Shown one piece after another: positions 18,202 to 26,628 of a stretch of 64,000 nucleotides of DNA. The notes beneath the pieces were generated by a model. It did not search any database, was not told where the DNA came from, and saw only the letters and a list, made by a program, of their open reading frames with translations. How positions within the stretch are numbered: position 1 is the stretch's first letter; each line of letters begins with the position of its first letter. Origin of the DNA: Weizmannia acidilactici (GTDB lineage Bacteria; Bacillota; Bacilli; Bacillales; Bacillaceae_C); assembly GCF_008974225.1 (NCBI RefSeq), contig NZ_BKZR01000009.1, positions 1 through 64,000 on the forward strand, read 5' to 3'. The position numbers were made by a program, and so were the translations under genes.

Positions 18202-19136
18202 ACATTCCTCCTGCGGCCGATAAAGCGGACGATGATTATAAAGACGAGCGACATCAAGAGCAGGATGAGCGCCAGCGTCCAAAGCGCATTATTTTCGACG
18301 CTCCCCATGACGGTATTGCCCATGCCCATCGTTAAAATGCTGGTCAATGTCGATGCTGGCTCAAACAACGATTTTGGAATGACAGCCGAGTTGCCGATGA
18401 CCATCTGGACGGCGAGCGCTTCGCCGAATGCACGCGCCATTCCGAAGATGACCGCCGTTAAAATGCCCGGGCGCGCCGTTCTCAGCACAACTTTATAGAT
18501 CGTTTGCCAGCGCGTCGCCCCAAGCGCAAGCGATGCTTCCCGAAGCGAATCCGGCACCGCACGGATCGCATCCACCGACAAACTCATCATCGTCGGCAAA
18601 ATCATGATCGCAAGCACAACTGTTCCTGCAGCAATCCCAAAACCACTTCCCGATATATGTTCCCGGATGAACGGGACAACGGCGCTTAAACCGATGAACC
18701 CGTAAACGACCGAAGGAATCCCGACAAGCAATTCAATGACCGGCTGCAATATTTTCTGCCCGGCTTTCGCAGAGATTTCCGTCATAAACATGGCTCCGCC
18801 GATCGCCAATGGCGCGCAAATGATGGCAGCCAAAAACGTGACCGCAAAGGAACCGAAAATCATCGGCAGGGCGCCGACCATCGGCTTCCCGGCCGCATTC
18901 GTTTTGCCCGGTTCCCAATCCTTGCCGGTAAAAAACTCCAGTACACTGGCATGGTTGACAAAGAAAGTGCTTAAACCTTTCGATGCAACAAAAACAAAAA
19001 TCGATGCAGCGACAACCGCCATTAAGGCGATGCAGATAAACGTAATGATTTTGCCGCGCCGTTCTATTTTGATTTTCGAACGCGGTTTTGCTTTATGGGC
19101 GGCCTGCTCTGTCCACTTGAGTGCATTTTCGCTCAT
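18198..19136 (-). CDS. pstC: Phosphate ABC transporter permease PstC
   Basis: This 312-residue membrane permease pairs with PstA. The first 30 residues are basic and cytoplasmic. Six membrane segments follow, with an EAA-type loop (REASLALGATRWQTIYKVVL) near residue 215. The extracytoplasmic FFTGKDWEPG segment is usual for PstC. The start has a GGGGACA-type site. It lies 118 bases after pstS, and that gap contains two GC-rich hairpins. Confidence 0.95.
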   Translation of the reverse strand: MSENALKWTEQAAHKAKPRSKIKIERRGKIITFICIALMAVVAASIFVFVASKGLSTFFVNHASVLEFFTGKDWEPGKTNAAGKPMVGALPMIFGSFAVTFLAAIICAPLAIGGAMFMTEISAKAGQKILQPVIELLVGIPSVVYGFIGLSAVVPFIREHISGSGFGIAAGTVVLAIMILPTMMSLSVDAIRAVPDSLREASLALGATRWQTIYKVVLRTARPGILTAVIFGMARAFGEALAVQMVIGNSAVIPKSLFEPASTLTSILTMGMGNTVMGSVENNALWTLALILLLMSLVFIIIVRFIGRRRNV

Positions 19137-19182
19137 GCTGTTTGTCCCCTTTCATTTCCGGCAGCTGGAAAACGGACAAAGC

Positions 19183-19216
19183 CGGCGGGTTCTACCGCCG
19201 TGCATGTCCCGCATGC
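19183..19216 (-). promoter_or_regulatory. Intercistronic hairpins between pstS and pstC
   Basis: Two small stems are visible: CGGCGG/CCGCCG at 19183-19200 and GCATG/CATGC at 19202-19216. Neither has a T-run, so they look like processing or mRNA-stability elements rather than terminators. Such elements commonly leave more pstS message than message for the downstream genes. Confidence 0.45.
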
Positions 19217-19254
19217 CGGTTTGCTGCTCCGGCATCCATTTCCCATTGCGGATA

Positions 19255-20154
19255 TTATTTGTTTGTTACATTTCCTTTTGCATCACGTTCCACTTTCATA
19301 TCGGAAATGGACATATACCCGAGTTTCGGAACAAGGTTTTTCTGAACTTCATCCGAAAGCATGTAATCAATGAATTTTTTCGTTAACCCTTTCGGTTCGC
19401 CGTTCGTATACATGTGTTCATAAGCCCAAATTTTCCATTTGTTTGTTTTGACGTTGTCTTCCGTCGGTTCAACCCCGTCCACTTTTAATGCCTGGACTTT
19501 ATCGTTGATGTAAGAGAATGCGAGATAGCTGATGGCCCCAGGTGTTTCGCTGACGATTTTTTGAACTGTCCCGGAAGAATCCTGTTCCTGCGCTTTTACA
19601 GTCGTTGCGCCATCTAAAGCCCATTTTTCAAACTCTGTTCTCGTGCCGGAGCCTTCCGCACGGTTGATGATGACAATTTTCTGGTCTTTCCCGCCGACTT
19701 CTTTCCAGTTTGTAATTTTGCCGGTAAAGATGCCGATTAATTGCTGCTTCGTAATGTTTTTCACGCCGACGCCTTTATTCACAACTGGCGCGAATCCGAC
19801 TACAGCGACTTTGTGGTCAACGATTTTACTTGCATCAATGCCATCTTTTTCCTCTGCAAAAACATCGGAATTCCCGATTTGGACAGCACCTTCCACAACT
19901 TTGCTCAGCCCGGTACCACTGCCGCCGCCCTGTACGTTAATCGTCGCCCCGGCATTGTTATTCATGTATTGTGTCGCGGCTTCCTGCACGAGCGGCTGGA
20001 GCGCGGTCGATCCCACTGCAGTAATGCTTTCCTGCTTCGCGCTGCTGCTATTACTGCTGCCGGATTTCTGCGATCCGTTTGCGTTCCCGCATCCGGCCGC
20101 AATCACCGCGAAGATGGTTAATAAACTAAATAATGTTGCAAACTTTTTTCTCAT
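19255..20154 (-). CDS. pstS: Phosphate-binding lipoprotein PstS
   Basis: This 299-residue substrate-binding protein of the Pst high-affinity phosphate importer has a lipoprotein signal peptide ending in the lipobox VIAAGC (Cys about 22), then a Ser/Gly-rich linker. The mature domain shows phosphate-binding motifs: VGSTALQPL, GGGSGTGLSK and the conserved NRAEGSGTRTEFEKW. It is the first gene of pstSCABB-phoU. A PhoP box of five 11-base repeats lies upstream, so strong induction on phosphate starvation is expected. Confidence 0.96.
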   Translation of the reverse strand: MRKKFATLFSLLTIFAVIAAGCGNANGSQKSGSSNSSSAKQESITAVGSTALQPLVQEAATQYMNNNAGATINVQGGGSGTGLSKVVEGAVQIGNSDVFAEEKDGIDASKIVDHKVAVVGFAPVVNKGVGVKNITKQQLIGIFTGKITNWKEVGGKDQKIVIINRAEGSGTRTEFEKWALDGATTVKAQEQDSSGTVQKIVSETPGAISYLAFSYINDKVQALKVDGVEPTEDNVKTNKWKIWAYEHMYTNGEPKGLTKKFIDYMLSDEVQKNLVPKLGYMSISDMKVERDAKGNVTNK

Positions 20155-20213
20155 TTCATTGCCCCCTGTGTTTTGTTTACTTGCTCCTTACACTATTAAA
20201 GATAATGGCCCGG

Positions 20214-20263
20214 TATTAAGCGGATATGAATGAAATGTTAAGAGTTTGTAAAGATGATAGAAA
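20214..20263 (-). promoter_or_regulatory. PhoP box of the pst operon
   Basis: Read on the minus strand, hexamers TTTCTA, TTTACA, TTAACA, TTCATA and TTAATA start exactly 11 bases apart. Their plus-strand starts are 20258, 20247, 20236, 20225 and 20214. This matches the TT(A/T)ACA direct-repeat array bound by PhoP dimers. The array ends about 60 bases before the pstS start, with a plausible -10 (TATCTT) close behind. Confidence 0.88.
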
Positions 20264-20378
20264 CGGGTGTAAGTTTTTAAAAGATAAGCTGTCACATTTT
20301 GGGCAAATTTAATAAAAATAGAAGAACGCAGATTGATTTATAATAGAAGAAGAATTTATTTGAACGGAGGTATTGGAT

Positions 20379-21785
20379 TTGAAATCAGTTGCCATTATCG
20401 GGGGCGGGATTACCGGGCTTACCGCATTGTACGAACTTCAAAAACAAATCAAGCGGGCCGGGGCGAAAGTTTCTTTAACATTGGTTGAAGAAAACCCGGA
20501 GCTTGGGGGGAAAATCCGGACGATCCGGCACGGGGAATTTACAATGGAAACTGGGGCCGACTCGATTGTTGCGCGGAAAAAAGGGGTGGCCGCCTTTTTA
20601 GACGAACTTGGGCTGCAAAACCGGATACGCCATAACGCTACCGGCATCTCGTACCTTTTCCGGGAAGACGGGCTGAAGCCGATCCCCGCTGAAACGGTGT
20701 TCGGCATCCCGGCAAGCCTTGACGCGCTTTTCCGCAGCGAACTCGTTTCTACGAAAGGAAAATTGGTTGCATTAAAAGACTTATTTACAAAAAATCAATC
20801 TTTCACAAAAGACAGTTCCGCCGGCGAGTTTTTGGAGGCTTTTTTTGGGAAGGAACTCGTGGAAAAGCAAATCGCACCGGTTTTGTCGGGCGTTTATTCG
20901 GGCAATTTGCATGAGCTGACTTTGGCGACGACGATGCCGTTTCTCGTTGAATATAAAAACCAATACGGCAGCATTATCAAAGGCTTGTCCGAACATAAGC
21001 AGGCCTTTTTGTCGCCGGAGCGGAAAAAATTCGTATCATTCGAAAACGGACTTTCTGAAATCATCGGCCGCTTGGAACAGAAATCGGACGGGGCGGAGAT
21101 TTTAAAAGGGATAAAAGCCGTTGCACTTGAACGGCGCGAAAACGGGTATGTAGTTGCGTTATCGGACGGGCGGAAACTGGAAGCGGATGTCGTTGTATTG
21201 GCGCTGCCGCATGCCGCCGCGCAATTGCTACTCCGGAATGCTGCTTTAGATGAAGAATTTAACAAATTGAAGACAGCTTCGCTGATTAGCGTCTATCTTG
21301 GGTTCAATGTGCCGGATGCGGTACTGCCAAATGACGGCACAGGCTTTATTGTTTCGGAAGACAGCGGTCTTATGTGTGATGCCTGCACATGGACAAGCCG
21401 GAAATGGCCGCACACTTCGAAAAACGGCCGCCTGCTTTTGCGCCTTTTTTACAAAAGTACGGATCCGGAATGGTTTGGGCGTCTGAATGCGATGGACAAA
21501 GACGCGCTCATTAAAACTGCCATGAAAGATGTTGAAAAAGCATTGGGCGTTACTGGTAAACCGGTGGCTGCGGAAGTGACAAAATGGCAGAACAACATGC
21601 CGAAATACGATTTAAACCACCGTAAAACGATCGAAGCATTAACCGGAAAACTCGCCGAAAGCGATCCGAATGTGCTGCTGGCAGGCTGCTCCTATTACGG
21701 GGTCGGGATTGCCGACTGCATCATGAACGGGAAGAAAACAGCGGAAAAGGTGATAAGGAAATGTCTTTTAGAAGCGGTTAACTAG
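20379..21785 (+). CDS. hemY: Coproporphyrinogen III oxidase / protoporphyrinogen oxidase family
   Basis: This FAD enzyme of about 468 residues belongs to the HemY/CgoX group. In Gram-positive bacteria it oxidises coproporphyrinogen III to coproporphyrin III in haem synthesis. The dinucleotide-binding motif GGGITGLTA is at the N-terminus, then ELGGKIRT and ETGADSIVARK. A C-terminal FAD-contact segment LLAGCSYYGVGIADC is present. I choose the TTG at 20379, eight bases after GGAGG. The upstream TTG at 20373 is too close to that site. It is the only long plus-strand gene in the left half and is divergent from pstS. Its last eight codons and stop fall in a dispersed repeat. Confidence 0.9.
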   Translation: MKSVAIIGGGITGLTALYELQKQIKRAGAKVSLTLVEENPELGGKIRTIRHGEFTMETGADSIVARKKGVAAFLDELGLQNRIRHNATGISYLFREDGLKPIPAETVFGIPASLDALFRSELVSTKGKLVALKDLFTKNQSFTKDSSAGEFLEAFFGKELVEKQIAPVLSGVYSGNLHELTLATTMPFLVEYKNQYGSIIKGLSEHKQAFLSPERKKFVSFENGLSEIIGRLEQKSDGAEILKGIKAVALERRENGYVVALSDGRKLEADVVVLALPHAAAQLLLRNAALDEEFNKLKTASLISVYLGFNVPDAVLPNDGTGFIVSEDSGLMCDACTWTSRKWPHTSKNGRLLLRLFYKSTDPEWFGRLNAMDKDALIKTAMKDVEKALGVTGKPVAAEVTKWQNNMPKYDLNHRKTIEALTGKLAESDPNVLLAGCSYYGVGIADCIMNGKKTAEKVIRKCLLEAVN

Positions 21786-21802
21786 ACAAAAGGAGACCTG
21801 CG
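21759..21802 (+). repeat. Dispersed intergenic repeat, copy overlapping the hemY end
   Basis: The 44-base unit begins AAATGTCTTTTAGAAG and continues through TTAACTAGACAAAAGG to CCTGCG. It spans the last codons and stop of hemY. A diverged copy follows 52 bases later, and a reverse-complement copy is near 29.3 kb. Confidence 0.7.
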
Positions 21803-21810
21803 CCGATTGG

Positions 21811-21854
21811 GAATGTCTTTTTAAAGCATTCAAATAGACAAAAGGGGCCCTGCG
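21811..21854 (+). repeat. Dispersed intergenic repeat, second tandem copy
   Basis: It begins GAATGTCTTTTTAAAG and ends ATAGACAAAAGGGGCCCTGCG. It is the same length as the copy overlapping hemY and clearly related. Two weaker partial copies (AAATGTCCTTCAGAT near 21906 and AAATGTCCTTTAGAT near 21940) follow before the phoR stop. Confidence 0.65.
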
Positions 21855-21970
21855 TTGAGGGGAAAATTTTGGAACAAAGCAGTTTGGAAGTGTAATGAAG
21901 AAGTGAAATGTCCTTCAGATCCCAAATCCGAAGCAAAGAAATGTCCTTTAGATGCCAGTCCGGGCGCCAT

Positions 21971-23758
21971 TTATGCGGCGTCCGGCCCTTCTTGTGTTCT
22001 CGGCAGGGTTACGGTAAACGTGCTGCCCTTTCCTTCTTCGCTTTCGACATGGATTTTCCCGTGGTACGATTCAACAAGATGCTTGACGATGGCAAGGCCG
22101 AGCCCGGTGCCCCCGGACTGCCTTGACCGCGCCTTGTCCACCCGGTAAAAACGTTCAAAAATGCGCGGCAAGTCTTTCTTGGAAATGCCGATGCCCGTGT
22201 CGCTGACAATCAAATCGAGCTCGCTTTCCCTTTCTTCCAAGCGGATTTCGATCCTGCCTTTTTCGGGCGTATAGGCAATGGCGTTCGTGACCAGATTCAA
22301 AATAATTTGCTGCAGCCGGTCTTTGTCCGCTTCCATCATGACCGCTTTCTGCTCCGGCAAAATGAGTTCCAGCTGTTTCTTCTCAATCCTTTTCCGAGTC
22401 GTATTGACCGTCTCCATTACCACATCCACGACGTTTAGCTTCTCCGTTTTCAACGGGATGCGGTGCTGCTCGATTTTCGACAAATCGAGAATGTCCGAAA
22501 TCAGCCTATGCAGACGGTCGCTTTCTTCATAAATGATTTGCAAAAATTCCCTGCACGTCTTTTCGTCGTACATCGCGCCGTCTAAGAGCGTTTCCGCAAA
22601 CCCTTTTACAGATGTAATTGGCGTTTTCAGTTCATGGGATACGTTCGCGACAAATTCGCTGCGGATCTGCTCCAGCCGCCTCGTCTCCGTGACGTCATGC
22701 AGTACCGCTACAACGCCGCGCAGTTCCCCATTTTCACCGACATAAGGCGCAATGTGGGCATCTAATATACGTTCTTTCGGAAAATAAAGATGCACTTCAT
22801 CGTGAAACCGTTCGCCTGTTTTTAAAGAGCGGTCGATCAGCTGGCTGAGCCCGAAGCTTTTTCCCGCTTCAATATGGCGTTTCCCGATCAGCTGGCCGGA
22901 AGAAATCCCCGTCATCTCTTCCATTGCCCGATTGACGAGCATAATCCGCCCTGACGTCTGGATGAGCATGACACCGCTGTCCATATTTTCCAAAACGGCA
23001 GTCAGCCTTTGCTGGTTTTCCTTGATTTCATCCATCTGCTGTTTTAAATTATGCGCGAGATTATTTATCGCTTTTGTGAGCTGCAGCAATTCTCCGCTTG
23101 CTTTTACATGGACGCGGCTGTCATAATCCTTTTCAATGAGGCGGTTGCTGACTTCGATGCTTGCCTCGATCGGGCGCGTAAATTTTCTTGCCATGATATA
23201 ACTAATCCAGCCGGAAATCAGAAAGGCAAGCACCATCGCGACAGCAAGGCTGAACCACAGCCTCTCCAATACCGTATCAATCCGGTCCAGCGCAATCGAA
23301 ATACGGACAACAGCCGTGGTCTTCCCGTTTTCTTTCAGCGGTTTTGCCACATACATCATGTTGTACCCGAGCGTATGGCTAAAACGGATCGCCTCCCCGC
23401 TGCTTTTATGCTGATAGACAACTTGCTTAAATTCGGGGCGGCTTGCGTGGTTCTCCATTTTCGCCGGGTCATCGTCCGAATCGGCCAGCACTTTGCCGTT
23501 CGTATCAATAATGGTAATGCGCGGATCATGGTTTGAATAATAATGCCTGACCTTCTTTTGCAGCACATCCGTCTTGTCTTTTAACGTTTGCGGGCGGAGC
23601 GTTTTCATCAAAAGGTCGGCATCCTGGGAAAGCTGCGTCCTCGTCATATCCATATATGTATTTTTAATCAAGTCGGCAACAAAAAAGCCGATGCTGAGCA
23701 GTACGGCGGCTAATATTGTTAAAAATGCCAAAGTGAGGCGGATCCATAGTTTGTTCAT
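21971..23758 (-). CDS. phoR: Phosphate-starvation sensor histidine kinase PhoR
   Basis: This 595-residue membrane kinase has a first transmembrane segment at about 9-31, an extracytoplasmic sensor domain, and a second segment at about 168-188. HAMP (around 190-245) and PAS (around 255-355) domains follow. The phospho-acceptor box FVANVSHELKTPITS has His375. The ATPase lobe carries N, G1 (DTGIGISKKDLPRIFERFYR) and G2 (GGTGLGLAIVK) boxes. It follows phoP by 30 bases. The length and domain order match B. subtilis PhoR (579 residues). Its signal is probably a wall teichoic acid intermediate, as in B. subtilis, which would link it to the tag genes nearby. That link is inference. Confidence 0.93.
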   Translation of the reverse strand: MNKLWIRLTLAFLTILAAVLLSIGFFVADLIKNTYMDMTRTQLSQDADLLMKTLRPQTLKDKTDVLQKKVRHYYSNHDPRITIIDTNGKVLADSDDDPAKMENHASRPEFKQVVYQHKSSGEAIRFSHTLGYNMMYVAKPLKENGKTTAVVRISIALDRIDTVLERLWFSLAVAMVLAFLISGWISYIMARKFTRPIEASIEVSNRLIEKDYDSRVHVKASGELLQLTKAINNLAHNLKQQMDEIKENQQRLTAVLENMDSGVMLIQTSGRIMLVNRAMEEMTGISSGQLIGKRHIEAGKSFGLSQLIDRSLKTGERFHDEVHLYFPKERILDAHIAPYVGENGELRGVVAVLHDVTETRRLEQIRSEFVANVSHELKTPITSVKGFAETLLDGAMYDEKTCREFLQIIYEESDRLHRLISDILDLSKIEQHRIPLKTEKLNVVDVVMETVNTTRKRIEKKQLELILPEQKAVMMEADKDRLQQIILNLVTNAIAYTPEKGRIEIRLEERESELDLIVSDTGIGISKKDLPRIFERFYRVDKARSRQSGGTGLGLAIVKHLVESYHGKIHVESEEGKGSTFTVTLPRTQEGPDAA

Positions 23759-23788
23759 TGAAAAGCCCTTCCTGTTTAAATACGGACG

Positions 23789-24487
23789 TCAATTGGCTTC
23801 CAATTTGTAGCCGAATCCCCTGACCGTTTTAATATACTGCGGTTGTTTCGTATCTTCTTCAATTTTTTCGCGCAGGTGGCTGATATGCACGTCCACGATT
23901 CGTGTATCGCCCGCGAAATCAAAGTTCCAAACGGCATCCAGCAGCTGGTCGCGACTTAAGACTTTCCCAGGGTGATTCGCCAAATATAAAAGCAGTTCAA
24001 ATTCTTTCGGGGTCAGCTCCAGTTTTTTCCCTTTAAAATAAGCTTCAAATTGTTCCGGCAAAATGCGCAGGTCGCCGATTTCAATGGTTACAGCAGTATC
24101 GGCATCTGTTTCTTCTTCCGTTTTTGCCCGCCGCAAAATCGCTTTGACGCGCGCGACGACTTCCCTCGGGCTGAACGGTTTTGTAATGTAATCATCAGCG
24201 CCGAGTTCAAGACCCAAAATTTTATCCAGCTCATCGCTTTTTGCCGTAAGCATTAAAATCGGCGTGTTGACTTTTTCCTGGCGCAGCTGTTTGCATACGT
24301 CCATTCCGTCCATCCCCGGCAGCATTAAGTCGAGAATGATAAAATCCAGTTTTTCTTTCAACGCCATACCATAGCCTTCTTTTCCGTCATAGGCAGTCAG
24401 CACTTCAAAACCGGCCTGCTCCAAATTAAATTTCAAAAGCGTCACAATAGAAGGTTCGTCATCCACAACCAAAACTTTTTTGGCCAA
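23789..24487 (-). CDS. phoP: Response regulator PhoP
   Basis: This 232-residue OmpR-type regulator has a receiver domain with DDE acidic pocket residues near 9-11, phospho-acceptor Asp53 in IILDLMLPGMDG, and Lys in DDYITKPFSPRE. A C-terminal winged helix carries LTPKEFELLLYLANHPGKVLSR and RTVRGFGYKLE. It is expected to bind the TTAACA repeat array before pstS. The start appears to be TTG 24487 with a GGGGGGTAAAG site. It is co-transcribed with phoR. Confidence 0.94.
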   Translation of the reverse strand: MAKKVLVVDDEPSIVTLLKFNLEQAGFEVLTAYDGKEGYGMALKEKLDFIILDLMLPGMDGMDVCKQLRQEKVNTPILMLTAKSDELDKILGLELGADDYITKPFSPREVVARVKAILRRAKTEEETDADTAVTIEIGDLRILPEQFEAYFKGKKLELTPKEFELLLYLANHPGKVLSRDQLLDAVWNFDFAGDTRIVDVHISHLREKIEEDTKQPQYIKTVRGFGYKLEAN

Positions 24488-24520
24488 CTTTACCCCCCGC
24501 TCCCTGTCCTGTTTTTCTTT

Positions 24521-24550
24521 ATTGTATAGTTTAGCGGTTTGAATTGTAAA
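24521..24550 (-). promoter_or_regulatory. Candidate promoter of phoPR
   Basis: The minus strand has TTTACA (24545-24550), an 18-base spacer and TACAAT (24521-24526), about 35 bases before phoP. The rest of 24551-24780 shows no gene. Confidence 0.5.
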
Positions 24551-24786
24551 GCCGGCGGAAAAGTATTTTGTGCGGGCATATCCGGCACCGGGCTCTTTTG
24601 ATTGAAAGATTCACACCATTCTGCTATATTGGAAATGATCGGTTACAGTATCATTCTTGGGGATGGCTGGGATGATGGGGAGCATAAACACCCGGGCTAG
24701 TGCTCCGTGCAATGCAGCCGAAAATTGTATACGATCGTAACGGTAAACTTATACTAAATACACATATGAAAAAGGTGGTCTGGAAA

Positions 24787-25023
24787 ATGGCATTTGTAAT
24801 CACTTCACCCTGCATCGGTGAAAAAGCGGCGGAATGCGTCGAGGTATGCCCGGTAGATTGTATTGCTGAAGGTGAAGACCAATACTTTATTGACCCGGAT
24901 ATTTGTATTGACTGCGGTGCATGCCAGGCGGTCTGCCCGGTTGAAGCAATCTACCATGAAGAAGAACTGCAGGAAGAAGATATGGCCTTTTTGGAAAAAG
25001 CGCGCAAATTTTATACAACGTGA
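24787..25023 (+). CDS. Seven-iron-type ferredoxin (3Fe-4S / 4Fe-4S)
   Basis: This 78-residue electron carrier has a first cluster motif that is non-standard: C-x7-C-x3-CP in CIGEKAAECVEVCPVDC. The second is a normal CIDCGACQAVCP. That spacing is typical of the Bacillus 7Fe ferredoxins with one [3Fe-4S] and one [4Fe-4S] cluster, such as those of thermophilic Bacillus. The acidic middle GEDQYFIDPDICIDC is also conserved in that group. ATG 24787 follows an AAGGTGGT site. The open frame reaches back to 24700 without another good start. It is a single gene followed at once by a repeat element. Confidence 0.9.
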   Translation: MAFVITSPCIGEKAAECVEVCPVDCIAEGEDQYFIDPDICIDCGACQAVCPVEAIYHEEELQEEDMAFLEKARKFYTT

Positions 25024-25025
25024 GC

Positions 25026-25305
25026 AAAAGGAGCTGTACCAAAAGCTCCTTTTAAATAGAATTTTTGTTCTAACGGTCCTGACGCAGCTTCTCAGAATCG
25101 TTTCTCCGGGAAATTTTGCTCTTACGGTTCTGACATAGCTTCTCAGAACAGTTTCTCCGAGAAATTTTGCTCTTACGGTTCTGACATAGCTTCTCAGAAC
25201 AGTTTCTCCGAGAAATTTTGCTTTAAATGAGAAAACCCGTCTAGAAAATTTAATTGCTCAACGGGTTTTCTTGTTTTAAAAGGACTTTTTGGACAGCCCC
25301 TTTTG
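25026..25305. repeat. Intergenic repeat element with GGGCTGTCC-type ends and 51-base tandem repeats
   Basis: The left end (GGAGCTGTACCAAAAGCTCC) and right end (GGACTTTTTGGACAGCCCC) are inverted relatives. Inside are three head-to-tail 51-base units at 25070-25120, 25121-25171 and 25172-25222. The second and third are identical. Each unit has a hairpin core, TTCTGA...TCAGAA. A further hairpin pairs GAGAAAACCCGT with ACGGGTTTTCTTG, and could act as a terminator for the ferredoxin gene. Related elements occur near 41.2 and 53.1 kb. Confidence 0.7.
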
Positions 25306-25312
25306 CTTTCGA

Positions 25313-25862
25313 TTATTCGATTGCTTTTTGGATTTCTTTCATCATCTCAGGCACCGATTCAAGCCCGCCGCCGGAGAGGTACCAGTAACCCGGATCCAAA
25401 TACACAATATGGCCGTTTTTATAAGCGTTTGTTTTCTTCACTAGGTCGTTTTCAATCACGCTCTTTGCATTGCCGTCCTGCCCGATTGTAGCATCACGGT
25501 CCACAACAAACAAATAATCCGGATTTTGTTTTAAAATATATTCAAACGATATGTTTTGGCCATGCGTCGACACATTAATATTTTTATCTGCAGCAGGAAT
25601 TCCGAACACATCATGAATGATGCCGAATCGGGAGCCTGGGCCGTACGCGCTCACTTTTCCGCCGGTCGTCCACGCCAATATAAATTGTCGGGGCAATCTT
25701 TTTGAACTCGTTGTAATTGTCTCTCTGCCTTCCGGAATGATGATTAAATCAGGGTGGATTTGGCTGATTTTATCAAAATCCGGTTCGATGTACTTCCGAC
25801 ATTTTCGTATTTGCTGATCTTGTATTTTTTCAAATAAGCCGGGAGATTATCCTGCGGCACAC
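25313..25862 (-). pseudogene. yclQ: Decayed siderophore-binding lipoprotein (YclQ-type)
   Basis: Only scattered parts of a FecB/YclQ-type binding protein remain. The signal peptide and N-terminus are missing. The sequence starts at KVTGVPQDNLPAYLKKY, fused to the end of the upstream ATPase frame. It then shifts frame at EPDFDKISQIHPDLIII and again at NEFKKIAPTIYIGVD. It jumps, with loss of the usual central helix, to TTGGKVSAYGPGSRFG, and ends with the normal C-terminus at 25313. At least two frameshifts and two deletions are needed to explain this. The gene cannot work. Confidence 0.82.
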
Positions 25863-26628
25863 CTGTGACTTTATCTATGGTAAAGCAAATTTTATTTTGG
25901 CAGTAATTTTGAATATGGATATCCATGTCATAAATTTCTTTGAGCACAGACGGCCGGATGATTTCTTCCGTTTTTCCCTGCTTCACGATTTTGCCGTTTT
26001 TCATCGCGACAATGTAGTCCGAATAAACAGAGGCAAAATTTATGTCATGGATGACAATTAAAATCGTTTTTCCCAGCTCATCGGCAAGCTCCCTCAGCAC
26101 TTTCATGATTTGCACCGAATGCTTCATATCCAAATTGTTGAGCGGTTCATCCAGCAAAATGTACTCCGTATTCTGGGCAAGCACCATCGCAATATAGGCG
26201 CGCTGCCGCTGCCCGCCGCTCAATTGGCCGAGATACTGGTCCCCATATTCTTCGAGCCCCAAGTAGGCAATCGCTTCATCTATCAATCTTTCATCTTCTT
26301 TATTCAGCCGCCCCTGCGAATACGGAAAGCGGCCGAATGCAACGAGTTCACGCACTGTTAACCGGATATTCATATGATTGGACTGTTTCAAAATGGAGAT
26401 TTTTTTGGCCAGTTCTTTGTTGTCAGCCCGGCTGACGGCCTCCCCGTCTATGTAAACGTCGCCCTCGTCCGAAAATTCAAGCCTGCTGATAATCGAAAGC
26501 AACGTACTTTTTCCTGCACCGTTCGGCCCGATGAAGGCGGTGATTTTCCCCTTTGGAATTTTCACGGACACATGATCAATGACTTTCTTATTCCCATAGT
26601 TTTTTAAGACGTTCATCACATTTACCAT
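25744..26628 (-). CDS. yclP: Iron-siderophore ABC transporter ATPase (YclP-type), fused to binding-protein debris
   Basis: The first 250 residues or so are an intact siderophore-uptake ATPase: Walker A GPNGAGKST, signature LSGGQRQRAYIAM, Walker B YILLDEPLNNLD, and His in VIHDINFA. The tail after QNYCQNKICF is out of place. It reads as the middle of the neighbouring binding protein (DKVTGVPQDNLPAYLKKYKISKYENVGS), then out-of-frame residues to the stop. A deletion removed the end of this gene, the intergenic space and the start of yclQ. ATG 26628 has an AAGGAGAG site. The ATPase could still fold, but its partner permeases and binding protein are broken. Confidence 0.82.
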   Translation of the reverse strand: MVNVMNVLKNYGNKKVIDHVSVKIPKGKITAFIGPNGAGKSTLLSIISRLEFSDEGDVYIDGEAVSRADNKELAKKISILKQSNHMNIRLTVRELVAFGRFPYSQGRLNKEDERLIDEAIAYLGLEEYGDQYLGQLSGGQRQRAYIAMVLAQNTEYILLDEPLNNLDMKHSVQIMKVLRELADELGKTILIVIHDINFASVYSDYIVAMKNGKIVKQGKTEEIIRPSVLKEIYDMDIHIQNYCQNKICFTIDKVTGVPQDNLPAYLKKYKISKYENVGSTSNRILIKSAKSTLI

